DNA from: Palsa-504 sp963789225
Lineage (GTDB): Bacteria; Actinomycetota; Actinomycetes; Streptosporangiales; Streptosporangiaceae
Assembly (NCBI GenBank): GCA_963789225.1
Contig: CAWBKD010000005.1
Location: 62,001 to 126,000 of the forward strand
DNA: 64,000 bases
Direction of reading: 5' to 3'
The notes under the pieces are model-generated. The model was not told where the DNA came from. It saw nothing but the letters and a program-made list of their open reading frames with translations, and did not search any database. Position numbers and translations under genes: made by a program. This document shows, one piece after another, positions 49,595-56,860 of the stretch (positions within the stretch are counted from its first letter, which is position 1; each line of letters starts with the position of its first letter).

Positions 49595-50411
49595 TGCCCG
49601 CAGCCGTTGGCAGGCGCCTGACCCGGCGGGAGGCAGCCTGCGAGGTGCGGGCGGCGGGGAGCCGCCGGTCCTTGATCAGGTTTTCGACGGCGATTCGCTG
49701 TATTCGCTGCGGGCGGCGGTGGCGGCTCACGCCTCGCAGGCCGGGATGCCGGAAGGCCGCGCCAGGGATCTTGTCCTGGCGGTACATGAACTGGCCGCCA
49801 ATGCGGTTCGCCATGGCGCCGGGCATGGCCGGCTGCGGCTGTGGGTGACAGAGGACGCGGTGCGGTGCGAGGTCACCGACGACGGCCCGCCGGAGATGTC
49901 AAACGGCACGGATGCGGGACCCCGGGACGACGCGCTGTGGCCCGTGGCGCCCGGCCATGCGCTTTGGCTGATCCGCCAGGTCGCTGACCAGGCCAGCTGG
50001 GATGCTGGCCCGTCCGGTACCACCGCCACGGTGACCTTCCGTCTGGGGCCGCCTGCGCCGTTCCGCCTGGCTCAGCGATTCCTGGACGGCTGCGCCATCC
50101 TGGCCGTCTCCGGCCAGCTGGACCTGGGTTCAGCGGGTCAGTTCGCTGATGCGATCGGTGACCTGATCGCCGCAACCCCGGGCCTGCGCCTGGTCCTGGA
50201 CCTATCCGGTCTCACCATGTGGGATTCCTCCGGCCTGGCCGCACTGATCACCAGCCAGCGGCGGATCAGCCGTGACCCCGCAGCCCGGCTGGTCCTGGCC
50301 GGCCTGGCCGGCCACCTCGTCCAGCGCCTGAGCGAGGCCGACGTGGCCAGCCGGTTCACCTTGGCCAGCACGAACGCCGACGCGGTGCGGATGGCCGTCC
50401 TGCCGGGATGA
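49584..50411 (+). CDS. fused RsbW-like kinase and STAS antagonist
   Basis: This 275-residue protein joins two normally separate partner-switch proteins. Residues 25-150 form a GHKL ATPase with N box VLAVHELAANAVRHGAGHGR, G1 EVTDDGPPEMSNG and G2 APGHALWLIRQVADQ. Residues 160-270 form a STAS domain with AILAVSGQLDLGSAGQFADA and DLSGLTMWDSSGLAALI, keeping the canonical Ser after Asp. The kinase half closely resembles the protein at 43908. An intramolecular kinase-substrate pair is implied. It overlaps the MEDS-STAS gene by 11 bp. Confidence 0.9.
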   Translation: MSDDARSRWQAPDPAGGSLRGAGGGEPPVLDQVFDGDSLYSLRAAVAAHASQAGMPEGRARDLVLAVHELAANAVRHGAGHGRLRLWVTEDAVRCEVTDDGPPEMSNGTDAGPRDDALWPVAPGHALWLIRQVADQASWDAGPSGTTATVTFRLGPPAPFRLAQRFLDGCAILAVSGQLDLGSAGQFADAIGDLIAATPGLRLVLDLSGLTMWDSSGLAALITSQRRISRDPAARLVLAGLAGHLVQRLSEADVASRFTLASTNADAVRMAVLPG

Positions 50412-50465
50412 GGCCCGACGTGGGGCCAGCGGTATTAGTGTCAGGTGCAGCACGGAAACGGAAAT

Positions 50466-50489
50466 GTTTAAAGTGCATCTCGCGGGTAG
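50466..50489 (+). promoter_or_regulatory. SigB/SigF-type promoter of the DUF6131 gene
   Basis: GTTT, 14 bases (AAAGTGCATCTCGC), GGGTAG on the plus strand, about 60 bp before the TTG start at 50551. It is an exact match to the four minus-strand sites in the window. Confidence 0.7.
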
Positions 50490-50550
50490 CTAGCAGCCAC
50501 AGGATCGCCTGATTTCAGGCGCTCATACGGAAACGCTGTTAGGAGCTCCC

Positions 50551-50706
50551 TTGATCGTTCTGGGCATCATTCTGCTCATTATCGGATTCGTCGCAAAAAT
50601 CGCCATTATCTGGACGATCGGTATCGTCGTCGTAGTGGTCGGCGCGGTTCTGGCCTTGCTCGGGATGGCCGGTCACGCAGTCGGCGGCCGCAGGCACTAC
50701 TTCTGA
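50551..50706 (+). CDS. DUF6131-like small membrane protein, 51 aa
   Basis: AGGAG lies 5 nt before the TTG start at 50551. The protein is MIVLGIILLIIGFVAKIAII, then WTIGIVVVVVGAVLALLGMA and a short His/Arg/Gly tail. Two membrane helices around a W-T-I-G turn are typical of the DUF6131 family. It has its own exact SigB-type promoter. The function is unknown; a membrane stress role is inferred. Confidence 0.8.
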   Translation: MIVLGIILLIIGFVAKIAIIWTIGIVVVVVGAVLALLGMAGHAVGGRRHYF

Positions 50707-50769
50707 CCGTGGCGCCAGGCGCGACGGGTCCCGCCAGGCCGACGTGGCGATGACAGCGCTGCGCCGGAT

Positions 50770-50957
50770 CTAGCCCGCGATCGCCTCGTCGAGCCCTGGG
50801 TAGACGTTCAGCACCCGGCCGATGCTGGTCAGCTCGAGCACCCTGCGCACCGATCCGCCCGGCGGGATCGCCAGCCGCAACTGCGCGCCACGCGCCCCGG
50901 CCTGCTCATGCGCCTGCATCAGGGCGCGGGTCTCGATGCGGCCGGCATTGGCCGTCT
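50770..50957 (-). pseudogene. C-terminal half of a STAS domain gene
   Basis: Read from about 50957 to the stop at 50770-50772, the minus strand gives TRALMQAHEQAGARGAQLRL, then AIPPGGSVRRVLELTSIGRV and LNVYPGLDEAIAG. This is the second half of a STAS domain. The first half, with the phosphorylation strand, is missing and nothing upstream restores it. It lies beside the intact partner-switching island, so it may be a decayed member. The stretch from 50958 to 51208 shows no further gene. Confidence 0.65.
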
Positions 50958-51208
50958 TATTCCCGCCGCCAGGCCAGAACCCCTGGCCCCGCGGCGTCCG
51001 TCAGGTACCGGCATGGTGAGCCGAGACGCGCCATCGCGGGCGCTATGCCAACGGACGATCATGATGACCGCGCCGCCGAGCATGCGCTCCTCCGGTAGCC
51101 CCGGAAGCTGGCCGCCGCCTGGCGTCTACATCCGGTACCTAGGTCCAAACGTATACTCGCATGGAGAAACTAGCAAGTTTTTTCCGGAATCCAGTAACCT
51201 GTTCATTC

Positions 51209-51499
51209 ATGGCCAGCTGGGCTTTTCTTACTGTGCACGCCAGGGTCCTGCTCTGTGTCGCTCATGACCCCGGAGTCCGGCTGCGGGACATCGCGGCCAG
51301 CCTGGACATCACCGAGCGAAGCGCGTTCGGCATCATCACGGACCTGGTCGAAGCCGGGTACGTGGTCAAGGAGAAGGACGGCCGCCGCAACCGCTACCGC
51401 ATCCAGGCGCACCTACCGTTGCCAGAGCCCACCGCCCGCGAACATACCGTCGGCGAGGTACTGGCCCTCCTCGTCGGCGTGGACGCGCCCGCGACCTGA
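51209..51499 (+). CDS. winged helix-turn-helix regulator, 96 aa
   Basis: From ATG 51209 the protein reads ASWAFLTVHARVLLCVAHDP, then GVRLRDIAASLDITERSAFG and VVKEKDGRRNRYRIQAHLPL. This is a short MarR/ArsR-like winged helix with recognition helix and wing, a common stand-alone actinobacterial regulator. The frame is open from 51161, but the family usually begins at this Met. The effector is unknown. It ends 6 bp from the end of a convergent gene. Confidence 0.8.
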   Translation: MASWAFLTVHARVLLCVAHDPGVRLRDIAASLDITERSAFGIITDLVEAGYVVKEKDGRRNRYRIQAHLPLPEPTAREHTVGEVLALLVGVDAPAT

Positions 51500-51505
51500 G
51501 ACCTG

Positions 51506-51733
51506 TCAGAGCTTGGTCAGCTTGGCGAAAGGCGAAGGGATCCGTATCTTTTGTGAACCGAAGTCGACGATCACCGCATCGTCGTCCTCGACCAAGACGA
51601 CCCGGCCGAGGCCGTACTTATCGTGGGTCACCTGATCGCGAGCGGTGAACTGCTCCACGGGCGGGTCCACGGGCAGGGCATTGAAGGGACTTGTGGGCAG
51701 GAAGCGCCGGGACGCGGCGCGGGCAGGCTTCAT
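51506..51733 (-). CDS. small conserved protein with KOW-like barrel, 75 aa
   Basis: From ATG 51733 the protein has a basic start and then VEQFTARDQVTHDKYGLGRV, VLVEDDDAVIVDFGSQKIRI and PSPFAKLTKL. The D-x-V-x-H-x-x-Y-G-x-G-x-V core is a small beta-barrel like those in UvrD/PcrA tails and similar actinobacterial proteins. ATG 51772 is an alternative start. A role in nucleic acid binding is inferred from the fold. Confidence 0.7.
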   Translation of the reverse strand: MKPARAASRRFLPTSPFNALPVDPPVEQFTARDQVTHDKYGLGRVVLVEDDDAVIVDFGSQKIRIPSPFAKLTKL

Positions 51734-52036
51734 CAATACCAGTATGCGCCCTTCCAGCCCCGGTGACCCCATGTCCGGCCGTCCGGGGTGCGGCGCCTGC
51801 CGGGCCGGCGGCCAGCCGCATGGGCACGAGAGGCGACGGGCGTTGGAGTCTGGCCTTTGCGGGCTCTTGCCACGGCTCGTTCGGCTGAATCGAACCACGG
51901 AGCGGCCGGAAAGCCGACCTCCAGGTTCTCGGCTATGGTGGTCATGCGTTCCTGCGCGAGGCCGTGGCGGACGCTCAGCCATTGCTCGGGACGTCGGCGG
52001 GCATGCGAGGCCGCTCTAGCCAGCCTCCGGATTGTC
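51734..52036. other. gap between divergent small protein and glycosidase-like genes
   Basis: A minus-strand frame here (51733-52038) contains MTTIAENLEVGFPAAPWFDS and could be the remains of a gene, but I cannot assign it. No promoter of the SigB type is present. Confidence 0.3.
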
Positions 52037-53065
52037 ATGACGTTCTCGCCGGGCCCGCTACCGCCGTTCCGTCACCTTCAGCGGCTGACCGATACCGTCG
52101 GCCCGGCCGCGCGCACCGACGGGATCGTGCCCCGGCGCGGGGACGGCTACCGCGTGGACGACGTTGCCTGCGGCCTCGTGGTGGTGTGCCGAGAGCCGTC
52201 GCCCTCAGCCGAGCTCATCACCCTGGGCCGCCGCTACCTTTACTTCCTCACCCAAGCTCAGGCGGCAGACGGAAGGTTCCGTAGCCGCCTCGGCGACGAC
52301 CGCCGGTGGCGCGGCCCACCCGGAGCGCGGGATGCCTGGGGCCGGTCCCTGTGGGCCCTGGGCACGGCCGCGGCCCGGGGCCCCACCACGGGGATCCGCG
52401 AGGAAGCCCTGGCCCGGTTCGACGCGAGCGCAGCGGTGGGTTCTCCGTACCCGCATTCCATGGCGTTTGCGGCGCTCGGCGCCGCCGAGATACTCGGGCG
52501 ATGGCCCGGTCATCCCGGCGCTCTGGCGCTGCTGGCCGTCGCCGGCACCGTCATCGGCGAGCCGGCCGCCGATGACGCGTGGCCGTGGCCGGCCCCCCGG
52601 CTCAGCTACGCGAACGCGGCGATCGCCGAGGCCGTCATCGTGGCCGGCGAGAAACTCGGCCACGATCACCTGGTACGCAACGGCCTGCGCATGCTCGGCT
52701 GGCTGCTGGCCGGCGAGACCCGGAACGGCCACCTATCCGTCGTCCCCGCCGGGGGATGGGGTCGCGGCGAGAACCGCCCCGCCTTCGACCAGTACCCCAT
52801 CGAGGTGGCGGCGCTCGCAGACGCCTGCACGCGGGCGGCCGCGGTCACCGGCGATACCACCTGGCTGGCCGGCGTGGAAATGAGCGTAGCGTGGCTGCTC
52901 GGCGACAACGACGCCCGGATCCCGATGCTCGACGAGCGGACAGGCGGGTGCAGCGACGCCCTCAGCCGCACCAGCCGCAGCCGCAACCAGGGCGCAGAGT
53001 CGACGCTGGCGATGATCTCCGTGCTACAGCAGGGCCGCCGCCTGGACGCTGCGCTGGCTGGGTGA
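52037..53065 (+). CDS. (alpha/alpha)6 glycosidase-like protein, 342 aa
   Basis: The protein contains GDGYRVDDVACGLVVVCREP, GRFRSRLGDDRRWRGPPGAR, DAWGRSLWALGTAAARG and NRPAFDQYPIEVAALADACT. Repeated amphipathic helices indicate an (alpha/alpha)6 barrel like those of GH families acting on polysaccharides. Similar proteins in actinomycetes often accompany a glycosyltransferase, but none is intact beside it. No signal peptide is seen. The start at ATG 52037 is the first that fits the family. The activity is unproven. Confidence 0.7.
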   Translation: MTFSPGPLPPFRHLQRLTDTVGPAARTDGIVPRRGDGYRVDDVACGLVVVCREPSPSAELITLGRRYLYFLTQAQAADGRFRSRLGDDRRWRGPPGARDAWGRSLWALGTAAARGPTTGIREEALARFDASAAVGSPYPHSMAFAALGAAEILGRWPGHPGALALLAVAGTVIGEPAADDAWPWPAPRLSYANAAIAEAVIVAGEKLGHDHLVRNGLRMLGWLLAGETRNGHLSVVPAGGWGRGENRPAFDQYPIEVAALADACTRAAAVTGDTTWLAGVEMSVAWLLGDNDARIPMLDERTGGCSDALSRTSRSRNQGAESTLAMISVLQQGRRLDAALAG

Positions 53066-53221
53066 CCAGCCCACGGTCCGGGACGTGCTGTACATTGAAG
53101 GCGCATACAGCAATGGCGTTGCCGTATCGGCACGCCGGTCGTGTCTCGTTCACGTGAGCGGACTGGTTCCCACGGATGTGGTGGCCTCAACAATGCGGCC
53201 GCCTGATCCGGAAGGGATCCT

Positions 53222-54562
53222 TTGACCATCCTCCTCGATGGGAAGTCGGGCGCTGGCCCGGCGCGGCACGACGTCCACGGGCTTCCGGCCACCTTCGACT
53301 CACTCGGCGTCCCGGCGCCGCTCGTCGCGACGCTCGCCGCGGCTGGCATCACCGCGCCGTTTCCGATCCAGGCGGTCACGCTGCCCGACTCCCTCGCCGG
53401 GCACGACATCCTCGGGCAGGGCCGAACCGGTTCCGGTAAGACGCTCGGTTATGCGCTCCCCCTCGTCGCGCGACTCGCCGACGGCTACACCATGGCATGC
53501 CGTCCACGTGGCCTGGTTCTCCTGCCGACGCGCGAACTCGCCAGCCAGGTCCGGGAGGTTCTGGTGCCGCTGGCCCAGGCCATGGGCCTCAGCGTCACGG
53601 CGGTCTTCGGCGGCACCGCGCAAGGGGCACAGGTCGCTGCGTTGCGTGACCGCGCAGATATCGTCGTCGCCTGTCCCGGGCGGCTCGCCGACCTCATCGA
53701 GCAGGGCCACTGCCACCTGGGTGACGTCGAGATCACCGTGGTCGACGAGGCGGACCACATGGCCGACCTGGGGTTCCTGCCCGTGGTGCGGCGCCTCCTC
53801 GAGGCCACGCCGCCGGAGGGCCAGCGGATGCTTTTCTCGGCGACACTCGACAACGCGGTCAATGTCCTGGTCCGGCGTTTCCTGAACAATCCCGCACAGC
53901 ACGCCGTTGACTCGGCCGCGCCGCCCGCCCAGATCAGCCATCACCTGCTCACCATCAGCCCCGAGGACAGGCTGGCTGTTGTCTGCGCCCTGGCGGGCGG
54001 CCGTGACCGGGCGCTGGTCTTCACCCGGACCAGGCACGGCGCCCGCAAGCTTGCCCGGCACCTGGCCGAGGCAGGCGTGCCGGCCGCCGAACTGCACAGC
54101 GACCTGCTGCAAAGCGCCCGCACCCGGAACCTGGCGTCGTTCTCCTCCGGCGCGGTCCGCGTCATGGTCGCGACCGACATCGCCGCGCGCGGCATCCATG
54201 TCGACGGTATCGGCCTGGTCATCCACGCGGATCCGCCGGCCGAGCACAAGGCCTACGTGCACCGGGCCGGGCGCACCGCCCGCGCGGGCGCCGCCGGCGT
54301 GGTGATCACCCTGCAGACCCCGGCCCAGGGCAGCGAGGTACGCCGCCTCATGCGCCGCGCAGGCGTGGTCCCCCACGCCGTGACAGCCGGCCCCCACTCC
54401 CCGGTACTGCGGTCCCTTGCCGGGCCACCCGCCGACCGGGTCATGCCGCCTCCGCGGCGCCGCAGCCAGGGCCAGGCCCTTATGGCGGCCAGCGCCACCG
54501 GACCCGGCGCCGCCGCGATGTCACGCGGGGCCGGCGGCCACCGCGGACGCCGCAGGCACTGA
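53222..54562 (+). CDS. DEAD-box RNA helicase
   Basis: This 446-residue protein has the Q motif region AAGITAPFPIQAVTLPDSLA, Walker A GQGRTGSGKT, PTRELASQV, motif II VDEADHMADLGF, motif III FSATL, DIAARGIHVDGIGLVIHADP and motif VI HRAGRTARAG. The C-terminal tail is basic (ending GGHRGRRRH), as in RhlE-like helicases. It unwinds RNA structure, often at low temperature, and a cold-shock gene lies 300 bp downstream. The start is TTG 53222 after GGAAGGGATCC. Confidence 0.95.
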   Translation: MTILLDGKSGAGPARHDVHGLPATFDSLGVPAPLVATLAAAGITAPFPIQAVTLPDSLAGHDILGQGRTGSGKTLGYALPLVARLADGYTMACRPRGLVLLPTRELASQVREVLVPLAQAMGLSVTAVFGGTAQGAQVAALRDRADIVVACPGRLADLIEQGHCHLGDVEITVVDEADHMADLGFLPVVRRLLEATPPEGQRMLFSATLDNAVNVLVRRFLNNPAQHAVDSAAPPAQISHHLLTISPEDRLAVVCALAGGRDRALVFTRTRHGARKLARHLAEAGVPAAELHSDLLQSARTRNLASFSSGAVRVMVATDIAARGIHVDGIGLVIHADPPAEHKAYVHRAGRTARAGAAGVVITLQTPAQGSEVRRLMRRAGVVPHAVTAGPHSPVLRSLAGPPADRVMPPPRRRSQGQALMAASATGPGAAAMSRGAGGHRGRRRH

Positions 54563-54699
54563 CCATGACCGAGATCGTGCTTCGGGTCGGATCCGGGAAC
54601 GGCCTTCGCATCCTGCCGACGGCACCCCGGTTCGCCGCGCTCCCCGGCCGATCAGCTAAGGCCCTGGCGGAGGATCCGGCCGCGGGCATGGTGTTAAAT

Positions 54700-54751
54700 G
54701 GACCTGGTTGCAGTCGAAGTTCGTGTCCGTGTCACAGCGCCTGCGAATTCT
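54700..54751 (+). promoter_or_regulatory. conserved leader/promoter block of cold-shock gene 2
   Basis: This block contains TTCGTGTCCGTGTCACAGCG followed by CCTGCG, and aligns with 14599-14651 (minus strand) at about 85 percent of positions. It ends 108 nt before the GTG start at 54860, the same distance as in the paralogue. The upstream GTGTT is also shared. Confidence 0.6.
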
Positions 54752-54859
54752 GACCGCGGGCGCCGTCGATTGCCAGGCCAGGCCTCGGAAGGACGGGCGG
54801 TCGCCATAGCCCGGGATGCACCCCGTGGATCCTGATGATCGCCTTGGCAGGAGAGCGCA

Positions 54860-55063
54860 GTGGCTCAGGGAACAGTGAAGTGGTTCAACGCGGACAAGGG
54901 CTACGGGTTCATCGCCCCCGACGACGGCACACCGGACGTCTTCGTTCACCATTCCGCCATCGAGGCTGACGGTTACCGAAGCCTCCAGGATAACCAGCGG
55001 GTCGAGTACGACGTCACCCGGGGCACCAAGGGCCCGCAGGCCGAGCACGTCCGTCCGATCTGA
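54860..55063 (+). CDS. cold-shock domain protein (CspA family)
   Basis: This 67-residue protein begins AQGTVKWFNADKGYGFIAPD with RNP1 KGYGFI and then DVFVHHSAI (RNP2). It differs from the copy at 14287-14490 mainly in the last third (YRSLQDNQRVEYDVTRGTKG). The start is GTG, with GGAGAG 5 nt upstream. It binds single-stranded RNA or DNA. A conserved block 108 nt upstream suggests a regulated leader. Confidence 0.95.
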   Translation: MAQGTVKWFNADKGYGFIAPDDGTPDVFVHHSAIEADGYRSLQDNQRVEYDVTRGTKGPQAEHVRPI

Positions 55064-55093
55064 GGACCCGGAGGGTACCACGCCAGCGCCCAC

Positions 55094-55134
55094 GCGGAGC
55101 CTGCCTGGTTGCGCCGGGCGCGGGCAGGTGCCGC
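55094..55134 (+). terminator. hairpin after cold-shock gene 2
   Basis: GCGG and CCTGCC (55094-55105) pair with GGCAGG and CCGC (55123-55134) around a two-base internal loop and a GC-rich loop. It begins 31 bp after the stop codon. Confidence 0.5.
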
Positions 55135-55176
55135 GGTGCCAGCCCGGAGAACATCCGGCGGGATAGGAGGGCGAGT

Positions 55177-55431
55177 ATGGGTGACTTTTACGGAATCAAG
55201 CCCGGAACGATCCCTGGCTTCGCCGAGGCCGGCGGCGGCAGATTCATGAGCGTGACGGACCTTCCGGGCCATACTGTCCGCAACATGGCCATGTTCATGG
55301 AGAAGCTGCGCGTGATGCACGCGGATGACGCGCTGGCGTTCGAGGTGTGCGTGCGGCACGTCGCTTCCATGATCGAAGATCAGCGCCGGGAGGAAGGCAG
55401 GATTGACCCGCGAGAAAACCCTGCCTCATGA
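55177..55431 (+). CDS. hypothetical protein, 84 aa
   Basis: AGGAGGG lies 7 nt before ATG 55177. The protein reads GDFYGIKPGTIPGFAEAGGG, then DLPGHTVRNMAMFMEKLRVM and an acidic end. I do not recognise the family. The stop overlaps the ATG of a small downstream frame (ATGA), so the two are probably coupled. The strong ribosome binding site and codon use support a real gene. Confidence 0.7.
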   Translation: MGDFYGIKPGTIPGFAEAGGGRFMSVTDLPGHTVRNMAMFMEKLRVMHADDALAFEVCVRHVASMIEDQRREEGRIDPRENPAS

Positions 55432-55586
55432 GACTCGGTTCCTCCCTGGACCCCTCCGCCGACCCGTGCAGCGGTCCCAACGAGTGCGGCAACGTTCGCT
55501 GGTGGCCCAGATCAGCAGGATGGCGCGGAGAGGGTTGCACGCCATGCGCAGATCGGTTCTGCGTGCCTCGCCGCGGCGACGGCTGA
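55428..55586 (+). CDS. small Cys-rich protein coupled to the upstream gene, 52 aa
   Basis: ATG 55428 overlaps the upstream stop (ATGA). The frame reads MRLGSSLDPSADPCSGPNEC, then WWPRSAGWRGEGCTPCADRF and ends at 55586. Five Cys residues in 52, several in spaced pairs, could bind a metal. The first 20 residues resemble the start of some actinobacterial small proteins, while the rest may be frameshifted. The remaining sequence up to 55704 shows no gene. Confidence 0.4.
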   Translation: MRLGSSLDPSADPCSGPNECGNVRWWPRSAGWRGEGCTPCADRFCVPRRGDG

Positions 55587-55704
55587 TAGGGCCATTGAGC
55601 GCAGGTGGACGAGACAGCCGCGCCGGAATTCCGTCGTGTTGCCGTCCGGCAGTTGACAGACAGCGCGGGCTCGCTTCCGCCCTCGGCGCTGTATCGGCGC
55701 TGCT

Positions 55705-56751
55705 GTGGGCTTGAATGGCGCGCCAGATCCCGGCCCGGACGGCGACGCCGTTGAGATCGGCGGGCGATCACCTGCCGCTCCGCTGGTTTCTGGCGATGAG
55801 GAGGAGGGTCTTCCCGCCGCCCGAGCGGCAGCCGTCGACGCTACTGCCGACCCGGTGAAGGACTACCTCAAGCAGATCGGCAAGGTCCCGCTGCTCAACG
55901 CCCAGCAAGAGGTCGAACTGGCCAAGCGGATCGAGGCGGGCCTGTTCGCCGAGGACAAGCTCGCCGACGGCGGCCGGAACCTTGGCGCCGACACGCGGAC
56001 CGATCTTGAGCAGGTCGCCGAAGACGGCCGCAGGGCCAAGGACCACCTGGTGGAGGCCAACCTGCGCCTGGTCGTCTCGCTGGCCAGGCGGTACACCGGC
56101 CGCGGCATGCTGTTCCTCGACCTGATCCAGGAAGGCAACCTCGGCCTGATCCGCGGCGTGGAGAAGTTCGACTACACCAGGGGCTACAAGTTCTCCACCT
56201 ACGCCACCTGGTGGATCCGGCAGGCGATCACCCGCGCCATGTCCGACCAGGCCCGCACCATCCGCCTTCCGGCGCACATCGTGGAGGTCATCAGCAAGCT
56301 GGCCCGGGTGCAGCGGCAGATGCTCCAGGACCTGGGCCGCGAGCCGACCCCCGAGGAGCTCGCGGTCGAGCTGGACCTGACCCCGGAGAGGGTCATCGAG
56401 GTGCAGAGGTACGGCCGGGAGCCGATCTCGCTGCACACCCCGCTGGGTGAGGACGGTGACAGCGAGCTGGGCGACCTGATCGAGGACTCCGGGGCGATCC
56501 AGCCCGGTGAGGCGGTCAGCTTCACCATGCTCCAGGAGCAGTTGCAGTCGATCCTGGACACGCTGTCCGAGCGCGAGGCCGGGGTGGTGTCCCTGCGGTT
56601 CGGGCTGACCGACGGCCAGCCGAAGACCCTGGATGAGATCGGCAGGGTCTACGGCGTCACCCGGGAACGCATCCGCCAGATCGAGTCCAAGACCATGTCC
56701 AAACTCCGCCACCCCTCCCGGTCCACGCTCCTCCGGGACTACCTCGACTGA
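55705..56751 (+). CDS. sigma-70 family sigma factor, group 2 (HrdB-like)
   Basis: This 348-residue protein has region 1.2 (VKDYLKQIGKVPLLNAQQEV), region 2 (LVVSLARRYTGRGMLFLDLI, then FDYTRGYKFSTYATWWIRQA), region 3 and region 4.2 (TLDEIGRVYGVTRERIRQIE). It lacks the long N-terminal extension of the main HrdB, so it is a group 2 factor recognising -10/-35 promoters of the housekeeping type. It is not a SigB/SigF member. The start is GTG 55705; TTG 55711 is possible. A small hairpin follows. Confidence 0.93.
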   Translation: MGLNGAPDPGPDGDAVEIGGRSPAAPLVSGDEEEGLPAARAAAVDATADPVKDYLKQIGKVPLLNAQQEVELAKRIEAGLFAEDKLADGGRNLGADTRTDLEQVAEDGRRAKDHLVEANLRLVVSLARRYTGRGMLFLDLIQEGNLGLIRGVEKFDYTRGYKFSTYATWWIRQAITRAMSDQARTIRLPAHIVEVISKLARVQRQMLQDLGREPTPEELAVELDLTPERVIEVQRYGREPISLHTPLGEDGDSELGDLIEDSGAIQPGEAVSFTMLQEQLQSILDTLSEREAGVVSLRFGLTDGQPKTLDEIGRVYGVTRERIRQIESKTMSKLRHPSRSTLLRDYLD

Positions 56752-56767
56752 CCCGGCCGGTACTCGT

Positions 56768-56782
56768 CCGGGCGCTGCCCGG
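56768..56782 (+). terminator. short hairpin after the sigma factor gene
   Basis: CCGGGC and GCCCGG form a perfect 6-bp stem with a 3-base loop, 17 bp beyond the stop codon. It is a modest terminator candidate. Confidence 0.4.
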
Positions 56783-56809
56783 AGACCTGCACGGCAAGAT
56801 GGTATGCTT

Positions 56810-56832
56810 GCATTGGCAGCAATGCTGGCATT
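56810..56832. promoter_or_regulatory. overlapping palindromes before the FitA-like antitoxin
   Basis: GCATT-GGCAGC-AATGC (56810-56825) and AATGC-TG-GCATT (56821-56832) share one arm, giving three evenly spaced half-sites. RHH antitoxins bind such tandem sites. The site lies 29 bp before the proposed AUC start and covers the in-frame ATG at 56822. Confidence 0.6.
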
Positions 56833-56860
56833 GCTTTCAAGCTGCTCGGAGGTAGGGACG

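Noticed and set aside
54565..54753. 62-codon frame just after the helicase gene
   Set aside because: Its second half coincides with the conserved cold-shock leader block and its sequence is not family-like; I judged it a chance frame.
55705..56751. candidate for the SigB/SigF factor of the island
   Set aside because: Its region 1.2 and region 2/4 sequences are those of a HrdB-like group 2 factor, not a SigB/SigF-type factor.
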